Part shown: piece after piece, positions 49,113 through 57,904 of the stretch
How positions within the stretch are numbered: position 1 is the stretch's first letter
Layout: the number at the start of each line of letters is the position of its first letter
NCBI GenBank assembly: GCA_016721865.1
Contig: JADKHF010000042.1
Location: forward strand, 124,001-188,000
Reading direction: 5' to 3'
DNA: 64,000 nucleotides
Source: Nitrosomonas sp.
GTDB taxonomy: Bacteria; Pseudomonadota; Gammaproteobacteria; Burkholderiales; Nitrosomonadaceae
Position numbers and translations under genes: made by a program
The notes under the pieces: model-generated
The model's database searches: none
Seen by the model: the letters and a program-made list of their open reading frames with translations, nothing else
Told to the model about the DNA's origin: nothing

Positions 49113-50363
49113 ATGCAAACCAAACTCGCTGATTTTATAAAAAACTCTCCGCAAGGACAGGAAGCAGATGCCATTCTACGCAGTTGTGTGCATTGCGGTT
49201 TTTGTTTGGCTACTTGCCCGACTTATCAGATTCTGGGAGACGAACTGGATAGTCCGCGCGGTCGTATTTATCTGATGAAGCAGATGCTGGAAGGGCAACC
49301 AGTTACGCAAAAAACTCAACTGCATCTGGATCGTTGTTTGACTTGCCGTGCTTGTGAAACAACTTGCCCATCAGGGGTGCGTTATGGAGAACTGGTGGAT
49401 ATCAGCCGCGACATGCTTGAAAAGCAGGTAAAACGTGATGCCAGATCTGATGTTCTGCGCTATATGCTACGCAAGATTTTGCCGAATGCACTTGTTTTTA
49501 ACTTACTGGTTAAGACAGGGCAGGCAGTACGCCCCTTTTTGCCAGTAAGATTTAAAAAAACAATCCCGGTCAAGCCTGAACCCGCTAAAAAATGGCCTGT
49601 GGCGAATCATGTTCGCAAAATGCTGGTACTCGATGGTTGTGTGCAACCGGCATTAGCGCCCAATATCAATGCAGCTACTGCACGTGTGCTGGATAATCTC
49701 GGTATCTCCCTGATTAAGGGAGATAATGCAGGATGTTGCGGAGCAGTTGCTTTTCACCTGAATGCCCAGGAGGAAGGTTTGGACTATATGCGTCGCAATA
49801 TTGATGCGTGGTGGTCTTGGATAGAGCGGGAGAAAATTGAAGCGATTGTCGTGACGGCCAGCGGGTGTGGTGTAACCGTAAAAGAATATGGACATTTATT
49901 GCGGCATGATCCGGCATATGCCGGGAAGGCAGCCAGAATATCAGCACTTGCAAAAGATATCAGCGAAATACTCCTTGCTGAGCTCGAAAATATTGAGCGA
50001 TTGATGAATAAACAAAATACCAATTCTGACAAAACAAAACTGTCTTTCCACTCTCCGTGCACCCTGCAACATGGTATGAAAATTCGTGGTGTAGTCGAGA
50101 AAATCCTCATTGCTGCCGGTTTTGACTTGACTGTCGTACCCAATGCTCATCTTTGCTGCGGCTCGGCCGGCACGTATTCGATTTTGCAACCTGAGCTTTC
50201 GCAACAATTACTAAAAAATAAATTGACTGCTCTGGAGTCTGATAAACCTGATCGTATTGCCACTGCCAATATTGGTTGTCTGATGCATTTGCAAGGTGGC
50301 ACTGCAACATCTGTCAAGCACTGGATTGAATTGATTGATGAACGATTAGCTTGCAGCGAGTGA
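49113..50363 (+). CDS. glcF: Glycolate oxidase iron-sulfur subunit GlcF
   Basis: Electron-transfer subunit. Two 4Fe-4S motifs lie at residues about 26-36 (CVHCGFCLATCPTY) and 77-88 (CLTCRACETTCPSG), followed by two CCG domains (DNAGCCGAVAFHL, NAHLCCGSAGTYSI). 416 residues. It passes electrons from GlcDE to the quinone pool. Last gene of the BASS-glxR-glcDEF block. The 298 bases that follow hold no recognisable gene or terminator and must contain the promoter for the His-rich gene. Confidence 0.95.
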   Translation: MQTKLADFIKNSPQGQEADAILRSCVHCGFCLATCPTYQILGDELDSPRGRIYLMKQMLEGQPVTQKTQLHLDRCLTCRACETTCPSGVRYGELVDISRDMLEKQVKRDARSDVLRYMLRKILPNALVFNLLVKTGQAVRPFLPVRFKKTIPVKPEPAKKWPVANHVRKMLVLDGCVQPALAPNINAATARVLDNLGISLIKGDNAGCCGAVAFHLNAQEEGLDYMRRNIDAWWSWIEREKIEAIVVTASGCGVTVKEYGHLLRHDPAYAGKAARISALAKDISEILLAELENIERLMNKQNTNSDKTKLSFHSPCTLQHGMKIRGVVEKILIAAGFDLTVVPNAHLCCGSAGTYSILQPELSQQLLKNKLTALESDKPDRIATANIGCLMHLQGGTATSVKHWIELIDERLACSE

Positions 50364-50661
50364 AGTAATTCGTTAACGCAATTCCACAATTCTTGTTTAG
50401 GATCAATATTGAATTTGAATTATTAGTTGTGTGTGCTGAGGTTTTGTGGGCAATCAGTTTGCAGGTTATATGCGGTAACTGGAATAGACATTAGATAAAT
50501 AAGGGAATCAACAGAGATCTGAAAGGTAAGCTATTAAAAATTTTTATTTCAATTAATATTCTGAATTTTTTGTTATACAATCCCGTGCTAAGTTGTTCGG
50601 GGGAATTTCTGAGCATACATAAATGAATAGATTAGCTTACAGATAACAAATTGGAGAGAAC

Positions 50662-51425
50662 ATGAAGGTAGTTTCTAGAAGTGGTTGGGTAGCAAAATTA
50701 AGCGGCGCCATTTTGGCATCTTTTTATCGTTGCCGGTATATGCACAGTTAATGCTCGCTCATGAAGGTCATCATGACGCAGGAGGGTGTACGATAACCAA
50801 TGCTGAGTTTCCAATAGCATTCAGTGCTTACGAAGTGCCTGATAACGATCTGCCGCCAATGCACTCATATTGCTCAAACATACCAACGCCTGGTAGAGTA
50901 CAACTAACTGTAGAATTGTCTGATTGGGATTCTCGTGAGATACCCTTGGCTGTGCGTTTGGTAAAAGCCGGACATGCCGGTCACGGCGGAGGGCATAGCG
51001 ATGACCATAAAAGTGCGGCAGTTAGTAAAGAAGTGACAAGCAATGAAGAAGACCACAGCGGCCATGATATGGATGAGCGCCACGATCATGTTATGGAACA
51101 TGAAGGGCCTGGGCACGCAGATCCCAGTGCTGCCGAGCATGGTATTAATTACATTCCATATATGAAACATCCTTCTGGAATCATAGTGGTTTCTGCAGTA
51201 CTTGAAAAAGGGCATTATGAGATTTTGCTAGAAAGAAAGGATGATGCGGGTAATGTTGTTGTTGCTGGCCGTATTCCTTTTGGTGTCGGTGGTAGTGGCG
51301 GTCATGGTAGTCATGGCGGTGGTTTTGGTCTGATGGAATTTATCGCATTACTGCTGGTATCTGTTGGTGGCGGATTTTATTTTTTACACCGCAGGAAATC
51401 GAAACAGTTAGCAGATAAATCTTAA
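50662..51425 (+). CDS. Histidine-rich membrane-anchored periplasmic protein, upstream of haoA (frameshifted at 5' end)
   Basis: After ATG 50662 (MKVVSRSGWVAKLSGAILA) the signal peptide shifts frame near 50718-50730 and continues SLPVYAQLMLAHEGHHDAGG. Cleavage after VYA is likely. The mature part has a beta-sandwich-like region (GRVQLTVELSDWDSREIPLAVRLV). Three His-rich runs follow: HAGHGGGHSDDHK, DHSGHDMDERHDHVMEHEGPGH and GGHGSHGGG. A C-terminal membrane helix ends in RRKSK. Histidine content this high suggests binding of copper, zinc or haem iron. Not a family I can name. It ends 209 bases before haoA on the same strand. Confidence 0.7.
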
Positions 51426-51634
51426 TTTGCACGAATATATTCTTTGCTGTAGAGAAGTTGGTCGAATTATCTTGGCAGCAAAGGCCTTGCTAAGTAGCCT
51501 ATTCAGGGAGCTGACACAGGCAGGACAGTTTTAAGAATCGTAAGTGAAAGGAAGGGGAAACTTGCGGGAGAGGACGAGAAGAGGTCAGGAAGAGAGATCG
51601 GGTAAAAAATTTTGGAAAAACAAAGGAGAGAGAG

Positions 51635-53346
51635 ATGGTGTCCAAGCTATGGCTGAGGATAGTTACGGTAATGTTGGGAGTGCTGCTGATAGGAGTGGCG
51701 CAAGCGAACATACCGACGGTTCCGAACGAATTATATGAAGCACTGAAACTGGATCGTGAGAAGACGAGTCCGAAGGAATTATACGAAGCGGTGGTGAAGC
51801 GTTACAAGGATCCGGCGCAAGGAGCGGGTCCTGGAACGATGGCGCAATACTGGGAGCCGATACCGTATGGTATTTATTTGGATCCGGCGACATTTTACAA
51901 AGCGCCATCCTCGAATAAAGACGTAGCGAGCCGTAAGGAATGTGTGGAATGCCATACGGATGAATCGCCGGTATGGGTGCAAGCATGGAAGCGAAGCAGC
52001 CATGCAAACCTGGACAAGATCCGTAGCTTGAAGCCAAGTGACCCTACATTTTACAAGAAAGCAAAACTTGAAGATGTAGAGAAGAACTTGCGTTCACATG
52101 GCAAACTGGCGGAAGGTGAACAACTGAAAGAGGTAGGATGTATTGACTGCCACGTAGAGGTTGGGGCGAAGAAGAAAGCGGATCACGCCAAAGACTTGAA
52201 AATGCCAACGGCAGACGTATGTGGAATCTGTCACCTGCAGGAATTTGCAGAACGTGAATCGGAGCGTGACACGATGATATGGCCAGCAGGACAATGGCCG
52301 GATGGACGACCATCGCACGCGCTGGATTACAAGGCGAACGTAGAGACCACAGTGTGGGCGGCAATGCCACAACGTGAAGTAGCCGAGGGCTGCTCGATGT
52401 GTCACACCAACCAAAACAAATGTGACTCCTGTCATACCCGCCATGAATTCTCGGCGGCAGAATCACGCAAACCAGAAGCTTGTGCAACCTGCCACAGCGG
52501 TGTGGATCACAACAACTGGGAAGCCTACTCCATGTCCAAGCACGGCAAGATTGTATCGATGCTGGGTAACCAATGGAACTGGGACGTACAATTAAAAGAC
52601 GCGTATGCCGTAGGTAAACAAAGTGCTCCAACCTGTGCAGGCTGTCACATGGAATACGAAGGCGAGTTTGCCCACAACATGGTTAGAAAGATTCGCTGGG
52701 CGAACTATCCATTTGTTCCAGGTATTGCAGAGAACATCAACAGTGAATGGTCGTCAGCTCGTCTGGACTCATGGGTTGTAACCTGCACGCAGTGTCACTC
52801 GGAACGTTTTGCCGCTCCTACTTGGAATTGATGGACAAAGGTACGTTGGCAGGGCTGGCTAAATACCAGGAAGCGAATGGCATTGTGCATCAACTGTACA
52901 AGGAAGGTTTATTGACAGGTCAGAAAACCAATCGTCCTGCACCGCCAGCACCTGAGAAAGAAGGCTATGCGTATTTTGCACAGTTATTCTGGTCTAAAGG
53001 CAACAGTCCTGCAGCGATTGAGCTGAAAGTGCTGGAGATGCATGAAAATGACCTGGCGAAGATGCACGTGGGCTTAGCTCACGTTAATCCGGGTGGCTGG
53101 ACCTATACCGAAGGCTGGGGTCCAATTAACCGCGCTTATGTTGAAATTCAGGACGAAAACACCCGCATTCGTGAAATGGTTGCACTGCAGGAACGTGTCA
53201 AGAATCTTGAATCCAAGAAAACCAGCTTACTGGACTTAGACGGCACGGCAGAGAAGATATCGCTGGGTGGTTTAGGTGGCGGCATGCTACTGGCCGGAAC
53301 ACTGGCATTAGCAGGCTGGCGCAAACGTAAGCAAAGCGAAGCTTGA
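51635..53346 (+). CDS. haoA: Hydroxylamine oxidoreductase (frameshifted)
   Basis: Periplasmic octahaem enzyme that oxidises hydroxylamine, the energy-yielding step of ammonia oxidation. Signal peptide residues 1-24 (cleaved at AQA-NIPTV). Eight CxxCH sites are all in the first frame: CVECH, CIDCH, CGICH, CSMCH, CDSCH, CATCH, CAGCH, CTQCH. The frame ends ERFAAPTWN, while the true continuation ARSYLELMDKGTL needs one more C in the GCCGC at about 52813. The second frame holds HVNPGGWTYTEGWGP, the region with the Tyr that cross-links the P460 haem, and the C-terminal membrane anchor. ATG 51635 follows a purine-rich leader with AGGAGAG. Other hao copies are likely in the genome. Confidence 0.95.
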
Positions 53347-54375
53347 TAGACGAAGCCAACGCAACTGATCGCGCTGCCAAGGTAGCGCGATCAGGAGACA
53401 AACTACTCCCGTCATTGGGTATCTTCCTGGTGACGGGAGGATTGCTTTTATTGGGCTGGTTTGCTTATCTCTGGTTTAAACTGCCGCCCGCCCCCTACCA
53501 ATATCAACTGATAGCGGAAGGTGATAGTAAACGGTTTTCCGAAATGGACCTGGACGGTTGGCCGGAGCTGAAGCTTGGTCAATACAAAGTACAAGCTGAC
53601 GGTGCAGACAAGCCGATAGCTGAATTCATCGTCGCAAGACAAAATGGAGGGCCACCGGTACTGATCTATTGGAAGAACAGTACGAATGAAATACTTTATA
53701 ATTTTGACCGAAAGCCATCGGAACTCAGTGCACTGGCAGCAGCAATCAGCAAGCACGCACCGAAAGACGCCCTGATACTTTCCTGGTGGGACACCTCCCG
53801 GCAAATCAAGCTACTCACAGGACACGACACACTCTTTACCAGTCACCTGAACGAACCGCTGATGATACCAGTGACCTGGTTAGAACAAAGTAAAGCCATT
53901 CAAGCTTATGAAAACCAGTTCTGGGGAAGCAAAGGCGATCCGAAGGAACAGGAGCAATTTGAACGGTTCAGTCAAGCACTGGCAGCACCTGCAGAAGAAG
54001 GTATCAAGCAACTGCACGAACTGATTGGTTCAAATCGGGAAGCTTATGTAATCGTACGTTACTGACCTATACAGATTAGGAATCATGTATCCGGACAAGA
54101 TGGGTGTTGCCTATCAGAACTTTCCAATGACAGGCAATATGCACGGCATGATCAATCAAATGAAAGTGCAACTCAAGGAAAATGGATTTGATACCTACAC
54201 ACTACAATCAGTATCGGATAATGAAATCAGAGCATTCTTTTTGAGTGATAAAGCCAGTAGTGAAACGCTATTAGCAAGAATGCTGCCATTTGTAGACAAG
54301 AAAGCGCCGGTAGAGTTGGACGTAGCTCAGTTGATATATCAACAAGGCGGTTATTGGGTTTACAAAATACCCTGA
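53343..54375 (+). CDS. haoB: HaoB (hao cluster orf2), frameshifted
   Basis: Protein encoded between haoA and cycA in Nitrosomonas; its role is unproven. One membrane helix near residues 26-46 (LGIFLVTGGLLLLGWFAYLWF), then a large periplasmic domain. The first frame ends AYVIVRY; the family sequence continues one frame over as TDLYRLGIMYPDKMGVAYQNF to the C-terminus QQGGYWVYKIP, so a base is missing near 54055. The start is probably TTG 53343, overlapping the haoA stop, in which case a perfect hairpin lies within codons 8-17. Repaired length about 344 residues. Confidence 0.88.
53365..53394. promoter_or_regulatory. Perfect hairpin at the haoA-haoB junction
   Basis: CTGATCGCGCT / AGCGCGATCAG: 11-bp perfect stem, GC-rich, 8-base loop, starting 19 bases after the haoA stop. 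There is no T-tract, so it is not a classic terminator. It may stabilise the haoA transcript end or lower haoB translation. Confidence 0.75.
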
Positions 54376-54526
54376 CGCACCGAAACCTAAGCGGGACTGC
54401 AAATAAAAATAGAAACTGAAGAACCAAAAATATACAAAGCGATCACATAGTCATTTACACGATCTGATGATAGCGTACAATACCCGGCATAAAAACTTGA
54501 ATTAAAAAAAGCATAAAGGAGGAAGG

Positions 54527-54946
54527 ATGAAACACCCAATAGCCTACATACTTGCTGTCCTGGCAATGACTGCATTTTTTAGTGGTGCGGCGTTAGCAGA
54601 CACCTTTGAAGGACGCAGCAAATGCAGCTCCTGCCACAAATCGCAAGCCAAATCATGGAAAGACACGGCGCATGCTAAAGCGATGGAATCACTGAAGCCA
54701 GGCACACGTAAAGAAGCCAAAGTTAAAGCCAAGCTGGATCCGGAGAAAGACTACACGCAAGACAAAGACTGTGTAGGCTGTCACGTTGATAGGTTTGGCA
54801 AGAAAGGTGGTTATACGATAGATGCACCGAAAAAACCACTCGCGGCGGTTGGCTGTGAATCCTGCCATGGACCTGGCAGGACATATCGCGGAGACCACCG
54901 CAAAGCTGGGCAAATATTTGAAAAAAAAGGAAAAGGAAAAGAGTAA
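54527..54946 (+). CDS. cycA: Cytochrome c554, C-terminally truncated (three of four haems)
   Basis: Accepts electron pairs from HAO and passes them toward cM552. Signal peptide MKHPIAYILAVLAMTAFFSGAALA; then CSSCH, CVGCH and CESCH. Known c554 is about 235 residues with a fourth haem site (CSACH) and a C-terminal domain. Here the protein stops at 139 residues after a Lys-rich stretch (FEKKGKGKE), and cycB starts at once (TAATG overlap). The native protein has Lys-rich motifs both after the third haem and at its end, so the middle may have been lost between them. Either a real deletion or an assembly collapse. ATG 54527 follows GGAGGAAG. Confidence 0.9.
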   Translation: MKHPIAYILAVLAMTAFFSGAALADTFEGRSKCSSCHKSQAKSWKDTAHAKAMESLKPGTRKEAKVKAKLDPEKDYTQDKDCVGCHVDRFGKKGGYTIDAPKKPLAAVGCESCHGPGRTYRGDHRKAGQIFEKKGKGKE

Positions 54947-55623
54947 TGACAGGCATACAAAAAGGCGCGATAGGGACGCTACTGACAGGTGGGCTGCTGG
55001 GGATAGTACTGGTAGCGGTAGTATTTGGAGGGGAAGCGGCACTCTCAACCGAAGAATTCTGCACCAGCTGTCACTCGATGACCTATACGCAGAAGGAACT
55101 GAGGGAATCGACGCACTATGGAGCCCTGGGAGTAAATCCTAGCTGTAAAGACTGTCATATTCCGCAGGGATTCAAGAACTTTCATTTAGCGGTCTATTCC
55201 CATGCGGTAGATGGAGCCAGGGAGTTATATTTAGAGCTGGTAAATGATTATTCGACGTTAGAGAAGTTTAATGAACGTCGTCTGATCATGGCGCATGATG
55301 CGCGTATGAACCTGAAGAAATGGGACAGCATAACATGTCGCGACTGTCACAAGGATCCCAATCCACCCGGAGCGGATGCACAGGAAGCGCACAAGAAGTT
55401 AAAGACGGAAGGTGCAACCTGTATAGATTGCCATCAGAATCTGGTGCATGAAGAAGTGGCGAAGACAGACTTGAATGCGAGCTTGGCGGCTGGCAAGATG
55501 GTGCTGCAGCAAGAAGAGGATGGTGGTGAAGATGAGGAAGGCGAGGACGAAGATGATGAGGATGCATCGGATGGTGGTGAAGTAGAAGCTCAAGCTACAG
55601 GTGAGGATGAAGATGAAGATTAA
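54946..55623 (+). CDS. cycB: Cytochrome cM552 (NapC/NirT-family tetrahaem quinone reductase)
   Basis: Inner-membrane tetrahaem cytochrome thought to hand electrons from c554 to ubiquinone. One N-terminal anchor helix (about 8-27), then CTSCH, CKDCH, CRDCH and CIDCH. The C-terminal 35 residues are almost all Asp and Glu (EDGGEDEEGEDEDDEDASDGG), an acidic tail longer than I expect for NapC/NirT proteins. 225 residues, no break. Its ATG overlaps the cycA stop codon by one base, so it is translationally coupled. Confidence 0.93.
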   Translation: MTGIQKGAIGTLLTGGLLGIVLVAVVFGGEAALSTEEFCTSCHSMTYTQKELRESTHYGALGVNPSCKDCHIPQGFKNFHLAVYSHAVDGARELYLELVNDYSTLEKFNERRLIMAHDARMNLKKWDSITCRDCHKDPNPPGADAQEAHKKLKTEGATCIDCHQNLVHEEVAKTDLNASLAAGKMVLQQEEDGGEDEEGEDEDDEDASDGGEVEAQATGEDEDED

Positions 55624-55660
55624 TCATCTTTTAAATTTTCACTTCTGAAATAAATTACAT

Positions 55661-55693
55661 AAAATTCTGGGGATATATTTATCCCAGAATTTT
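55661..55693 (+). terminator. Terminator hairpin after cycB
   Basis: Perfect 11-bp stem AAAATTCTGGG/CCCAGAATTTT with an 11-base AT loop, 38 bases after the cycB stop. The stem ends in TTTT on the plus strand and is flanked by A-runs, so it may act in both directions. It separates the hao cluster from pstC. Confidence 0.7.
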
Positions 55694-55857
55694 AATAAAA
55701 AAAATAGGAAAATCAGCACTAAGAGATATTTGTATTAAATTCTTTTAAAGTAAATCAATAGTAATCTTAGTCATTCCTGATCGGAAAATGAACATGTTTC
55801 CTTCTTTTATTATTATAAATCTCTTAACTCTCTTACTATATTGTTTCAATTTATAGA

Positions 55858-56801
55858 ATGGTTCTCACAGTGGCAAAAGAGTCACACATTAAGATAGTCC
55901 ATGCTGGCAAATTAGGATATAGTCTCCGTCGCCATTTGCGCGAAAGATTTATAGAAGTTTTTTTATTTTTATCAGCAGTGCTTTCTGTTGCGATAATGCT
56001 TGCAATTATTATGATGCTAGTGAAAGAATCGCTTGTATTTTTTCAGCATGTATCTATCTGGAATTTTCTAACAGATACCCAATGGACACCATTGTTTGAT
56101 GATGCACACTATGGGATTTTACCATTGGTTTCCGGTACGGTAGTGAGTTCAGTTATTGCGTTGCTGGTTGCGCTTCCTCTCGGAACCATTATTGCTATTT
56201 ATCTTTCCGAATTTGCACCATTTACCGTGCGTGAAATAGCAAAACCATTTCTTGAACTGTTAGGCGGTGTACCGACAGTTGTTTATGGTTATTTTGCATT
56301 GCTATTTGTAACTCCGCTGTTACAAGTTATTTTCCCAGAATTGCCTGGTTTTAACTTGCTATCTGCTGGATTAGTTATGGGAATTATGATTATACCGTAT
56401 GTAAGTTCGATGACTGAAGACGCCATGCGTGCAGTTCCAATGAATTTACGGGAAGGCTCCTACGCTATGGGGGCTACACGCTTTCAGACGGCTATTCGGG
56501 TTGTTATGCCAGCAGCATTCTCTGGAATTGCGGCCGCGTACATATTAGGTATATCACGTGCTGTAGGAGAAACGATGGTAGTTGCAATTGCACGGGAATG
56601 CAACCAAATCTTACATTGAATCCAATGGAGCCAGCAGCAACAATAACAGCATATATTGTACAAGTAAGCTTAGGTGATTTACCTCATGGGAGCATTGGTT
56701 ATCAAACCATATTTGCTGCGGGTTTAACTTTGTTGTTAATAACACTTGTGTTTAATATCATTGGACATCTATTGCGCAAGCGTTATCGAGAAGTTTACTG
56801 A
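55858..56801 (+). CDS. pstC: Phosphate ABC transporter permease PstC (frameshifted)
   Basis: Inner-membrane permease of the high-affinity phosphate importer. Six membrane segments; the EAA-type loop is ...YAMGATRFQTAIRVVMPAAFSGIAAAYILGISRAVGETMVVAIA. The first frame then ends ARECNQILH, and the family continuation MQPNLTLNPMEPAATITAYIVQVSLGDLPHGS lies in another frame, with one G missing near 56594. About 314 residues repaired. No pstS precedes it: the upstream 234 bases hold only the cycB terminator. Confidence 0.88.
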
Positions 56802-56889
56802 TTTTGCTAATTGAAGAAAATAATGCGAACTGATGTATAAGCGCTATTACGTTTTTTGGAAGGCTGCTGATCAACTATTAGGAACTTGG

Positions 56890-56950
56890 ATTAGAATTTC
56901 CGTATTCCGACCTTCGTCACCATAACAAATCGTACTGCTTAATGGCCGAC
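56890..56950 (-). repeat. Dispersed short repeat, copy C
   Basis: Minus-strand copy matching 32089-32150 over about 60 bases (GTCGGCCATTAAGCAGTACG...ATGGTGACGAAGGTCGGAATAC) and 89-150 over the core. It lies between pstC and pstA, where the operon spacing is unusually wide (172 bases), so it probably inserted there. Confidence 0.65.
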
Positions 56951-56973
56951 TCTAAACCAAGTGATGTTTTGCG

Positions 56974-57897
56974 ATGAAAAGTTTTAATAATCTAGAAGAA
57001 ATAAGAAGAATTATCGCTCTGCATAAAAGATGGGACCTACTTTTATGATAGCTGGTATTTTGCGTTAATGATTGCGCTATTGACCTTCATGGCGCTATTT
57101 GCGCATATGCTGATTGATGGTATGCCACGTTTATCTGGGATTTCTTCACATCATTTCCATCTCGAAAACCTGAGTCTGCTGGAATTTTATCGGCTTGGGT
57201 TGGAACAACTTTAGTTATGCTTGTCACAGCAGTTGCCGCAGTGCCCTTAGGAATAGGATCTGGTGTTTATTTGGAAGAGTATGCCTCAAAAAATTTGTTA
57301 ACAGAAATTATCGAAATCAATGTGACAAACTTGGCTGGCGTGCCTTCTATTATATATGGTCTGCTTGCATTAGGGCTATTTGTGTATCAATTGGGTTTTG
57401 GACAAAGCATTTTAGCGGCGGGATTGGCTTTAGCGCTGTTAATTCTGCCTGTTGTTATCGTGGCAACGCGTGAAGCGATTCGATCCGTTCCCGTCACAAT
57501 TCGTGAAGGCGCATATGCACTTGGGGCAACTAAATGGCAAACAGTATCAGATCATTTATTGCCATATTCATCAGCAGGAATTCTGACGGGTATTATAATT
57601 GGTATGGCACGGGCCATCGGTGAAACTGCGCCGATTATCACTATTGGTGCCCTGACATTTATAGCGTTTTTGCCGCCATCACCCGTGAATGATGAATTTC
57701 CATATGTATCAATTGAATGGTTAACAGCGCCTTTTACCGTGATGCCAATACAGATGTTTAACTGGGTGTCACGCCCAGAAGAAGCTTTTCAGCTGAATGC
57801 AGCAGCAGCAGGTTTGGTATTAGTAGTCATGACGCTTGCCATGAATGGTCTGGCAATTTATTTACGATATCGTATGCGTAAAAATATTAAGTGGTAA
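56974..57897 (+). CDS. pstA: Phosphate ABC transporter permease PstA (several frameshifts)
   Basis: Second permease of the Pst importer. The N-terminus reads MKSFNNLEEIRRIIALHKRWD, then TFMIAG, then FALMIALLTFMALFAHMLIDGMPRLS, then WDFFTSFPSRKPESAGILSAWVGTTLVML, each in a new frame (breaks near 57040, 57058 and 57135). From 57217 to the end the frame is whole, with EGAYALGATKWQTVSDHLLPYSSAGILTGIIIGMARAIGETAP. Three breaks in 100 bases are striking against an intact remainder. About 308 residues repaired. Confidence 0.85.
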
Positions 57898-57904
57898 AAG
57901 AATC

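Noticed and set aside
51544..51738. Short open frame overlapping the haoA leader and start
   Set aside because: It is a by-product of the purine-rich leader; its Arg/Glu/Lys-rich product has no similarity to a known protein and it overlaps haoA in another frame.
55286..55593. Minus-strand open frames opposite cycB
   Set aside because: They mirror the acidic and haem-binding codons of cycB and give His/Pro-rich products with no start signals.
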